Positions 27,542 through 33,418 of a stretch of DNA of 33,418 nt are shown here, in pieces. The position numbers and the translations under genes were made by a program. The notes below the pieces were generated by a model. It did not search any database. It saw only the letters and a program-made list of their open reading frames with translations, and was not told where the DNA came from. Within the stretch, counting starts at the first letter, position 1; every line of letters starts with the position of its first letter. This stretch comes from an uncultured Thermomonosporaceae bacterium (GTDB taxonomy: Bacteria > Actinomycetota > Actinomycetes > Streptosporangiales > Streptosporangiaceae), in contig CALAED010000641.1 in NCBI GenBank assembly GCA_937891035.1, positions 1-33,418 on the forward strand, written 5' to 3'.

Positions 27542-28476
27542 GCGGTCCTCCCTCGCAGGACTCGGATGAACAGGACCGCGATGCCCAGCAGCAGTACCAG
27601 CCAGACGAAGCCCACGGCCGATGCGTAGCCGAGGTCGTATTTGGTGAACGCGAGCCGGTACACGTAAACGACCAGGGTCGTGGTGCTGTAGGCGGGGCCG
27701 CCCTCGGTCATCGCCCAGATCAGCGGGAAGTTGTTGAAGTTCTGGATGGTCATCAGCAGCGCGCCGACCAGCGCGGCGCCGCGCAGGAAGGGCAGCTTGA
27801 TCCGGGTGATCATCGTCCAGGTGCCGGCCCGGTCGATCCGCGCGGCCTCGACGACCTCCCCCGGCACCGCGGCGAGCGCCGCCGTGAAGACCAGCAGGAA
27901 GAACGGCGCCTGCGACCAGACGTTGGCGATGATCACCGATGCCAGCGCCCAGTCCCCGTTGGTCAGCCACGGTACTGAGGAGCCGGTGACGTGCGTCCGC
28001 AGCAGGACGGCGTCCACGACGCCGCCTCGTTCTTCGAACATGAACCGGAACAGGAACGCCACCACGATGACCGGGATCGCCCACGGGGTGAGCAGCGCGC
28101 CGCGCAGCAACTGCCACGGCCCTCGCAACCGCTCGGTGACCAGGGCGAGCGCCAGCCCGATGAGCATGCCGCCCACCACGGAGGCCACGGTGAAGACGGC
28201 CGTGCTGCGCAGCGACGTCCAGAACACCGGGTCCGCCGCGAGGCGCTCGTAGTTGCGCGCGCCGATGAACTCATGGCTCGGCATGAGCAGCGGATAGTCG
28301 TAGAACGAGACGATGACCGTCCGGACGATCGGGTACGCGATGACGACGGCGAGCACGATCAGGGCGGGCAGGGTCATCCAGTCGAGCCACGGCTCGCCGC
28401 GGCGCCGCCTGCGCCGTGGCGGCCGCGACGGCGGTGCCGGCCGGGCCGCGCCGGTCCGGGTGGCGGCAGCCGTCAT
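27538..28476 (-). CDS. carbohydrate ABC transporter permease (MalF type)
   Basis: The product is 312 aa, with the ATG at 28476 overlapping the lipoprotein gene stop (ATGA). An Arg/Pro-rich cytosolic start is followed by helices such as LPALIVLAVVIAYPIVRTVIV, FTVASVVGGMLIGLALAL and PWAIPVIVVAFLFRFMF. The EAA loop reads GEVVEAARIDRAGTWTMITRIKLPFL. The first of two permeases in the importer. Confidence 0.92.
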   Translation of the reverse strand: MTAAATRTGAARPAPPSRPPRRRRRRGEPWLDWMTLPALIVLAVVIAYPIVRTVIVSFYDYPLLMPSHEFIGARNYERLAADPVFWTSLRSTAVFTVASVVGGMLIGLALALVTERLRGPWQLLRGALLTPWAIPVIVVAFLFRFMFEERGGVVDAVLLRTHVTGSSVPWLTNGDWALASVIIANVWSQAPFFLLVFTAALAAVPGEVVEAARIDRAGTWTMITRIKLPFLRGAALVGALLMTIQNFNNFPLIWAMTEGGPAYSTTTLVVYVYRLAFTKYDLGYASAVGFVWLVLLLGIAVLFIRVLRGRTA

Positions 28477-29780
28477 CCGAACTCCGACTTCAGGGTCGAC
28501 TGCAGGTTGGCGGCGACCGAGTCGATGGGCTGCGAGCCGGTCATCGTGGCCTGGATCCCGGACATGATCGGCGAGTACGCCTTGGCGTAGTTCGAGCCCC
28601 ATTCCGGCCTGGCCACCTTGGGAATGACCGCCTCGCGGAACGACTTCATGATCGGGTTATCGAGCCGCTTGGCCCCGTCACCGGTGAGGTCGCGCACCGG
28701 CGGCAGCGAGCCCTCGGCGTCGAGGATGTAATCGACGCCCTCCGGCGATGTGGTGAGGAACTTCATGAACTCCCAGGCGGCCTTGTGCTTCTTGCTGTCC
28801 TTGAACAGCACGAGTTGGTGGTCGGTGGGGGCGCTGAAGTGCTGCCCGGTGGCCGTGGGCAGCGGCGCCACTCCCCAGGTGTCGTAGAACTGCTCGTCCG
28901 TCGCCTTGTTGGCGTCCTGGACGACGCCTTTCACGTACGGGCCGTCGACGGTGAACGCCACCTGGTCGGATGCCGCGGGCTGGCGGAAGAACCCCGCCTT
29001 CTGGTTGATCGGGGTGTACCCGTTCTTGGCGATCTCCCGCATGAAGTTGAGGTAGGCCTTCATGCCGGGCGAGTCGGCGGTCGGGTTCGACCCCTGGAAC
29101 GGCTGCGCGCCGAAGCTCTTCATGATCGGCCAGTTGGTGTCCAGGCCGTAGGGGCGGTTGGTGGTGTCCAGGCCGAACGCGATGGTCTTCGGATTCTTCT
29201 GGTGGATCGTCCGCGCCGCGGCGAGCAGTTCGGTCCAGGTGGCGGGCGGCTTGGCCGGATCGAGCCCGGCGTCCTTGAGGACCTTCTTGTTGTACCAAAG
29301 GCCGATCGGCGCGACCGTCCACGGGGCGCCGATCAGCTCGCCGCCGACCTGGCCGAGCTTGAGCACCTCCGGGATGATCGACTGCTTGTACGCGGGGCCG
29401 GCGAGCTCGTCGAGCGGCTGCAGCGCCTTGGTCTCGGCGACGGTGAAGGTGTAGTTGCCGGCGAGCTCGGCCACGTCCGGCGCGTTGCCGGACTGGGTCT
29501 GCAAGATGAGCTGGTGCTCGATGTCGGTGAACGAGATGGGCTCGCTCTTGATCTTGATATTGGGGTGCGTCTGCTCGAACTTGGCGATCAGCGCCCGGAT
29601 CCCCGGCTGGGTGGCGGGCTCCGCGTCGGCCCAGTTGGCGAACCTGATCGTGGTCGTGCCGCCGGATTCGCCGTCCGACCCTCCGCCGCAGGCCGCGGCG
29701 AGCAGGTTGAGCGCGAGCGCGCCGGCCAGGGCGCGCCCAAGGAGGGGTAGCGCCCGGCCTCGTGGACTGGGGGGTGTCAT
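28473..29780 (-). CDS. extracellular solute-binding lipoprotein of sugar ABC importer
   Basis: The product is 435 aa, ATG at 29780 with AAGGAG upstream (an earlier ATG at 29810 lies inside a tandem duplication). A signal peptide ends in the lipobox LLAAACGGG, so the protein is lipid-anchored outside the membrane. The mature part follows the family 1 sugar-binding pattern (TTTIRFANWADAEPATQPGIRALIAKFEQTHPNIKI, then GNAPDVAEL and PWTVAPIGLWYNKKVLKDAG). It captures the substrate for the two permeases. In a sulfoquinovose pathway it would be the counterpart of SmoF, but I could not identify sulfonate-contact residues. Confidence 0.92.
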   Translation of the reverse strand: MTPPSPRGRALPLLGRALAGALALNLLAAACGGGSDGESGGTTTIRFANWADAEPATQPGIRALIAKFEQTHPNIKIKSEPISFTDIEHQLILQTQSGNAPDVAELAGNYTFTVAETKALQPLDELAGPAYKQSIIPEVLKLGQVGGELIGAPWTVAPIGLWYNKKVLKDAGLDPAKPPATWTELLAAARTIHQKNPKTIAFGLDTTNRPYGLDTNWPIMKSFGAQPFQGSNPTADSPGMKAYLNFMREIAKNGYTPINQKAGFFRQPAASDQVAFTVDGPYVKGVVQDANKATDEQFYDTWGVAPLPTATGQHFSAPTDHQLVLFKDSKKHKAAWEFMKFLTTSPEGVDYILDAEGSLPPVRDLTGDGAKRLDNPIMKSFREAVIPKVARPEWGSNYAKAYSPIMSGIQATMTGSQPIDSVAANLQSTLKSEFG

Positions 29781-29794
29781 CGGTTGCTCCTTCT

Positions 29795-29827
29795 CATCTC
29801 GGCGGTTCATCTCGGCGGTTCATCTCG
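29795..29827. repeat. 13-bp tandem duplication between lactonase and lipoprotein genes
   Basis: CATCTCGGCGGTT occurs twice in tandem (29795-29807, 29808-29820) plus a 7-bp partial copy. It covers the lactonase stop codon and creates an extra in-frame ATG upstream of the lipoprotein gene. Likely slippage. Confidence 0.85.
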
Positions 29828-30734
29828 CGCCCCCGCTTGTCCCCGCGTACCGCGCGGCGGGCAGCCCCGCCACGCCGATGTTGGGGATCCGTAGCACGGC
29901 GCCCGCCTCCGGGTACCGGGCGAGTTCGGCCTCGCCGAGCCCGGCGCAGAGGGTCGTCACGAACAGGTCCTCCAGGCGCTCGCCCCCGAAGGCGCAGCTG
30001 GTGACGTACGGCAGCGGCAGGTCGACGACCTCGTCGAGGCGCCCGGACGGGGCGAAGCGCCGGACGGTGCCGCCACGGGCCATCGCCACCCAGAGGCCGC
30101 CCTCGGCGTCCATGGCGAGCCCGTCGGGACGGCCGGGCGTATCGTGCAGGTCCACGAAGGTCCGGCGACCGCGAACCCCACCGGTCTCGATGTCGAAGTC
30201 GAACACGTCGACCCGTTCGGTGACGGTGTCGGCGTAGTACATCCGAGTGCCGTCCGGGCTCCACGCGAGCCCGTTCGACAGCGTGACGTCGTCCAGGACG
30301 GTGATGAGCCGCCCGTCCGGGGCCAGCCGGTACAGCGCCGCCGCTCGCGGCCGGTGCTCCAGCGTGAGCGTCCCGCCCCACAGCCGGCCGGCCGGATCGC
30401 ACCGGGCGTCGTTCATCCGGTCGCCGCGGCCGGCTGTCGCGAGATGCGTCAGCTCGCCGGACGCCTCGTCGAGCAGCGCGAACCCCATCCCCGCCGCCAC
30501 GACGAGCCCGGACGACCGGCAGGTCGCGACGGCTCCGACCGGCACCGGCAACCGCGCGACCAGCCGGTCGTCATCCTCCCGGGGCCGGAACCGGTGGACC
30601 TCGCCGCGCAGGATGTCGACCCACAGCAAGGACCCGTCCCGTTCGTCCCAAACGGGCGACTCGCCGACCAGGGCGCGGTTGCCGGCGACCACCTCGGCCT
30701 TGCTCACGGGTCGCTCACCCTTTGCGTTCCCCAC
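29820..30734 (-). CDS. SMP-30/gluconolactonase family lactonase
   Basis: The product is up to 304 aa (GTG at 30734; GTG at 30707 with AAGGGTGAG upstream is an alternative, 295 aa). Six-bladed propeller signatures of the SMP-30 family are present: GESPVWDERDGSLLWVDI (metal Glu), GDRMNDARCDPAGRLWGGTL (Asn/Asp), LSNGLAWSPDGTRMYYADT (metal Asn), and RPDGLAMDAEGGLWVAM (Asp). These divalent-metal enzymes open sugar lactones. In the sulfo-ED route it would hydrolyse 6-sulfogluconolactone produced by the SDR. The aldolase gene ends one base upstream. Confidence 0.9.
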   Translation of the reverse strand: MGNAKGERPVSKAEVVAGNRALVGESPVWDERDGSLLWVDILRGEVHRFRPREDDDRLVARLPVPVGAVATCRSSGLVVAAGMGFALLDEASGELTHLATAGRGDRMNDARCDPAGRLWGGTLTLEHRPRAAALYRLAPDGRLITVLDDVTLSNGLAWSPDGTRMYYADTVTERVDVFDFDIETGGVRGRRTFVDLHDTPGRPDGLAMDAEGGLWVAMARGGTVRRFAPSGRLDEVVDLPLPYVTSCAFGGERLEDLFVTTLCAGLGEAELARYPEAGAVLRIPNIGVAGLPAARYAGTSGGAR

Positions 30735-30735
30735 C

Positions 30736-31713
30736 TCAACGGCGCTCCTTCACGACGCCCAGTCGCGCCAGATGATCGGCGAGCGCGGCGTGATCTTGGC
30801 CGGACAGCGGCGCGGCCCGGCCGGCCAGGCGCCGGTCGCAGATGCCCGCGATCTCCAGCGCGGATTTCCAGCCGGCGGGCGGAGTTCCCCGGCGGCAGGC
30901 CAGCACGACATCGGTCAGGCGGCGCTGTGCCCTCAGCGCACGGTCCAGGTCGCCGGACGCGACGGAGCGGCAGATCTCGGCGCCCAGCTCGGGGACGAGG
31001 TTGGCGCTCGCGGCGATCGTGCCGTCGGCGCCGGACAGCAGGCCGGCCATCAGGAGGGTGTCGGTGCCGGTCAGCACCGTGAAGTCGGCCGCGGGGTTGG
31101 TCGGGGAGACCGGGGAGCCGGTGGAGCCCGGGGAGCCGGTGGAGCCCGGGGAGCCGGTGCCGCCTGAGGTCGCCTCCAGCACCGCCAGGAGGTATTCCAT
31201 GTCGCGGCCGCTGTCCTTGATGCCGGCGATGGCGGGGTGGGCCGCGAGGTCGCCGACCACGGGCGGCGGGATGGTGACCTTGGTGAACTGCGGGATGTTG
31301 TAGAGGACGATCGGCAGCGGCGTCGCGGCGGCCAGCTCCTCGTAGAACCGGAGCACCTCGTCACCCGGCATGGGAAAGTACGACGGCGGACTGACCAGCG
31401 CGGCGGTCACGCCGGTGGCGGCGAGCCCCGCCAGCTCGGTCAGCACGCTCTCGGTGTCGGTCGCGGGCAGGCCGGCCACCACCGGGACCTCGGCGGGCAC
31501 CAGACCCCGGACGGCCGCGGCGACCTCGGCGCGCCGCCGTGGCCCAAGGCGCGCCCCTTCTCCGGTGGAGCCGGTCGGGCAGACCATGCTCACGCCGCCG
31601 GACAGCACCCGGCGGACGAGCCGCTCCAGACCCGCGTGGTCGAGTTCTCCCCTCTCGTCCAGCGGTGTGGCGAGCGCGACGGCGGCGCCGCCGGGAAGGC
31701 GCACGGTGTCCAT
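30736..31713 (-). CDS. DapA/KDG-aldolase family lyase, candidate 2-keto-3-deoxy-sulfogluconate aldolase
   Basis: The product is 325 aa, longer than the usual 290-300. DHDPS-family landmarks are the substrate carboxylate loop GSTGEG (48-53), Tyr138 in LYNIPQ and Schiff-base Lys166 in GIKDSGRD. An inserted low-complexity stretch of about 25 residues (183-207, GSPGSTGSP-type) encoded by an 18-bp tandem repeat follows shortly after the lysine helix. The family cleaves or dehydrates 2-keto sugar acids; here cleavage to pyruvate plus a three-carbon aldehyde would suit the downstream aldehyde dehydrogenase. First gene of the import/degradation operon. Ketodeoxyglucarate dehydratase or dihydrodipicolinate synthase activity is less consistent with the neighbours. 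Confidence 0.85.
   Translation of the reverse strand: MDTVRLPGGAAVALATPLDERGELDHAGLERLVRRVLSGGVSMVCPTGSTGEGARLGPRRRAEVAAAVRGLVPAEVPVVAGLPATDTESVLTELAGLAATGVTAALVSPPSYFPMPGDEVLRFYEELAAATPLPIVLYNIPQFTKVTIPPPVVGDLAAHPAIAGIKDSGRDMEYLLAVLEATSGGTGSPGSTGSPGSTGSPVSPTNPAADFTVLTGTDTLLMAGLLSGADGTIAASANLVPELGAEICRSVASGDLDRALRAQRRLTDVVLACRRGTPPAGWKSALEIAGICDRRLAGRAAPLSGQDHAALADHLARLGVVKERR
31112..31158. repeat. 18-bp tandem repeat (2.6 copies) inside aldolase gene
   Basis: GGGGAGCCGGTGGAGCCC is present at 31112-31129 and 31130-31147, with a partial copy to 31158. On the coding strand it gives GSPGST-type repeats. The unit length is a multiple of three, so expansion would keep the frame. Confidence 0.9.
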
Positions 31714-32289
31714 TGGTCGTCCCTATTCGGTCGCTATGGCGAACAAGTGCGTCGCCGTTGTCCGGCCACCCGCGCCGAATGGACCGGGGGCCGGTTGGTG
31801 CCGGGAATCGCTCTGCGCCTCGTCGGTCGCCAAAAGATAGTGTGCCAAACCCCGTCTTCTCCAGCTGTCCGCTTGTGGAGGTGGACGAATGCGAGCCGAT
31901 CGGAGCCGAGCCCGACGCCACACCCGGGGCACGGTGCGCGCGTTGGCCGCGGCCCGCCATCGTCGGCCAGGCGAAGCCCGGCGTCGTCTCCGTCATCTTC
32001 CGGCTCCACTGGAGAGTGGCTTTTGCGTTCGGCTCCACGCTCGGGGCAAGAGCCACATGCGTGGTTAGAGGTTAGACCTCAGATGTCTCAGAGGACAAGG
32101 TCATCGAAGTCCCGCCGCCGGCTGTTACCGCTCCTCCCCCGACCACCAGGGAGTTCGCGATAATGAGAGAGTTCGCCTGAGCGCCGGCACGGACGGCTGA
32201 AGTGCGGCGCACCGGCTCGATCTCCTGCTTTAGCGGTAGGAAATAAAAGAATTAGCGGCCGGATGCCCCGCGGTACCGTTCGCAGGGAA
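31714..32289. other. 576-bp intergenic region between aldolase operon and gntR, no convincing gene
   Basis: Open frames here lack ribosome sites and family patterns. The region holds the operator-like site at 32061-32080 and a candidate minus-strand promoter (TTGTCC at 32093-32098, 16-bp spacer, TCTAAC at 32071-32076). That would give the aldolase mRNA a leader of about 350 nt. At 32145-32180 GAGTTCGC occurs twice, and at 32230-32260 an AT-rich stretch repeats TTAGCGG. I recognise no riboswitch class. Confidence 0.5.
32061..32080 (-). promoter_or_regulatory. operator-like site of the aldolase/importer operon
   Basis: On the minus strand, GAGGTCTAACCTCTAACCAC. The last 12 bases equal those of the suyA operator in the same orientation to transcription. 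The core also forms the palindrome AGGTTAGACCT-like (32069-32079). It overlaps the candidate -10 element, suiting repression. Confidence 0.55.
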
Positions 32290-33057
32290 TCAGGGTCCCG
32301 TGCCGGTCCTGTCGTCGTCTTCGGGGACGGCGTCCGCCATCGCCGGGTTGCGGGCGGTCTCGATCCTCAGGCGCCGGACGGCCGTACGGTGGGCGGCTCG
32401 CACGTGGCGGCGCGCGGCCGTCCTGGCCGCCTGGGAATCGCCGGCGAGCAAGGCCGCCATGATGCGCTCGTGGTCCAGACGCGACTTCTCGAAGCGCCCG
32501 GGGACCATGAGGGTCGTCTGCATGCCGCCGGCGAGGATCTTCTGGAGCACACCCAGCGTCTCGCGCAGGAACCTGTTGCCCGCGGCATCCACGATCGCCA
32601 GGTGGAAGGCGGCGTCCAGGCGTTGGAGCTCGGTGAACTCGCGGGGCTCGCGCTCGCCGGCGGCGTTCAGGGCGTCCAGCGCGTCGCGCACCCGGACGAG
32701 GCGGGCCCTGTCCTGCTCGGCGGCGGCCCAGCCCGCGGCGGGAACCTCAAGCACCTCGCGCATGGCGAACAACTCGTCCATCGTGATGGCCTGGCGGTCG
32801 AGGGCGAGGCGCAGCTCACGGCTGGTCTCCGGGTGGGCGACGAAAACACCGCGGCCATGCACCACCCGCACCAGGCCACGGGCCTTCAGGGAGCCGATCG
32901 CCTCCCGGAGGGTGGGCCGGCTCACCCCGAGCTGTTCGGCGAACTCCCGCTCAGCCGGGAGCCGGTCGCCGGGCGCGAGCCGACCGCTCTCGATCACCTC
33001 GAGGATCTGGGCCTCTACCTGTTGCGCAACGCTGCCCCGCCCGAGCCGCCGCCACAT
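32290..33057 (-). CDS. GntR-family regulator, FadR subfamily
   Basis: The product is 255 aa from the ATG at 33057 with GGAGAGG upstream. The N-terminal winged helix is clear (QQVEAQILEVIESGRLAPGDRLPAEREFAEQLGVSRPTLREAIGSLKARGLVRVVHGRGVFV, residues about 11-72). The helical FCD effector domain follows (about 90-235), with DAAFHLAIVDAAGN and FEKSRLDHERIMAALLAGDSQAARTAARRHV. This subfamily commonly controls sugar-acid and lactate catabolism and binds TGGTnnnnACCA-like sites. A matching site lies 54 nt upstream of its own start and others precede the catabolic operons, so it is the probable local repressor. Confidence 0.9.
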   Translation of the reverse strand: MWRRLGRGSVAQQVEAQILEVIESGRLAPGDRLPAEREFAEQLGVSRPTLREAIGSLKARGLVRVVHGRGVFVAHPETSRELRLALDRQAITMDELFAMREVLEVPAAGWAAAEQDRARLVRVRDALDALNAAGEREPREFTELQRLDAAFHLAIVDAAGNRFLRETLGVLQKILAGGMQTTLMVPGRFEKSRLDHERIMAALLAGDSQAARTAARRHVRAAHRTAVRRLRIETARNPAMADAVPEDDDRTGTGP

Positions 33058-33110
33058 CACGGCCTCTCCTTCATGTCGCCGGAATCCGAGCGTCCACCCG
33101 GTAGAGGTCA

Positions 33111-33130
33111 GTGGTCGAATCTCTGACCAC
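33111..33130 (-). promoter_or_regulatory. operator-like palindrome before gntR (autoregulation)
   Basis: GTGGTCGAATCTCTGACCAC (plus strand) is an inverted repeat with GTGGT/ACCAC arms and the same 20-bp geometry as the suyA site. A TATGCT hexamer on the minus strand at 33144-33139 would be the -10 element, placing the site right at the transcription start. Confidence 0.55.
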
Positions 33131-33188
33131 CGGTCTCCAGCATATTCGCGGGCGGGACAGTGTAAGGGCACACGTCCCGGCCAGGGCG

Positions 33189-33418
33189 TCAGCGGTCCGC
33201 ATGCCACTTAACAAGGTAGTCGGGCCCGGCGACGTGATAACGCTCTTGCCGATCAACCGGTCGCCATTCGGCGACCAGCGGCATCGCGTCACCCGGCACC
33301 ACCCGATGGGCGGCAAGGAGGCTCTCGAGTTCGTCATACCGTGGATCGACCCCACCCGTGCCTGGATGGCTGTCCACCGAGGCCATGCCCGCTTCGTAGC
33401 GACTGTTCCAGGCAACGA
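33189..33418 (-). CDS. unidentified protein, C-terminal part only
   Basis: The frame is open at the right edge of the window; 76 residues are visible before the stop at 33189, or 65 from the first internal ATG (33386). The end reads SHPGTGGVDPRYDELESLLAAHRVV, then LVAEWRPVDRQERYHVAGPDYLVKWHADR. Composition and codon use look like coding sequence, but I do not recognise the family. The gene is transcribed toward gntR. Confidence 0.5.
   Translation of the reverse strand, partial: VAWNSRYEAGMASVDSHPGTGGVDPRYDELESLLAAHRVVPGDAMPLVAEWRPVDRQERYHVAGPDYLVKWHADR

Noticed and set aside
23583-31713. Operon as an ordinary galactose (De Ley-Doudoroff) pathway
   Set aside because: Kept as the main alternative: SDR, lactonase, DgoD and aldolase fit galactose too. 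It was ranked lower because no 2-keto-3-deoxygalactonate kinase is present and the same operator controls suyAB.
31361-32056. A 231-codon minus-strand frame overlapping the aldolase start and the intergenic region
   Set aside because: No ribosome site or family pattern, and its 3' half is a shadow of the aldolase gene.

Overview
The window is GC-rich, densely packed DNA with SARP and AfsR-type regulators, GTG starts and chains of overlapping ATGA/GTGA stop-start junctions. This points to a filamentous actinomycete; a Streptosporangiales or Thermomonosporaceae-like host is my guess and the sequence alone does not prove it. No rRNA, tRNA, insertion sequence or CRISPR array was seen.

Left part (1-12,460): a lasso peptide gene cluster and its regulators. 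A minus-strand operon runs from a 40-aa precursor (6855-6733) through an asparagine-synthase-like cyclase, an RRE protein (B1), a transglutaminase-like leader peptidase (B2), a MauE-type membrane protein, a possible 41-aa ORF, and a DrrAB-type ABC exporter. The predicted core, GRPSWGFESDWSCVMFC, is nearly the same as the class IV ('handcuff') lasso peptide LP2006 as I remember it. The cyclase frame is broken by one apparently missing base near 5762-5774. A cupin and a methyltransferase converge on the operon from the left. On the right lie a luciferase-like monooxygenase (+), a flavin reductase overlapping a SARP gene (-), and a large AfsR-like regulator (-) that also lacks one base (near 10281-10290). 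Three 7-bp repeats at 11-bp spacing just upstream of the precursor look like a SARP binding site.

Middle and right part (12,567-33,057): what looks like one organosulfonate catabolic regulon. The minus-strand block 18369-12959 encodes a LysR regulator, a fused FeS/NrfD membrane subunit and a molybdopterin catalytic subunit, resembling a cytoplasm-facing sulfite dehydrogenase (SoeABC type). Divergent from it, 18651-23531 (+) encodes SuyA- and SuyB-like sulfolactate sulfo-lyase subunits, an aldehyde dehydrogenase, and a D-2-hydroxyacid dehydrogenase and an LDH2-type dehydrogenase resembling the SlcC/ComC sulfolactate-epimerising pair. Converging on it, 31713-23583 (-) encodes a DapA-family aldolase, an SMP-30 lactonase, a carbohydrate ABC importer (lipoprotein, two permeases, ATPase), a short-chain dehydrogenase and a DgoD-like sugar-acid dehydratase. 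A GntR/FadR-type regulator follows at 33057-32290.

Read together, these genes can be laid out as a full route: import of sulfoquinovose (or a close relative), oxidation to lactone, hydrolysis, dehydration, aldol cleavage to pyruvate plus sulfolactaldehyde, oxidation to sulfolactate, stereo-inversion, cleavage to pyruvate plus sulfite, and sulfite oxidation. Near-identical operator-like sequences (TCTRACCAC core) lie in front of the regulator, the importer/aldolase operon, the suyAB operon and the LysR/sulfite dehydrogenase operon, which ties the blocks together. The substrate assignment is inference. A plain galactose/galactonate pathway is the main alternative for the 23.6-31.7 kb operon, and altronate or galactarate dehydration for suyAB.
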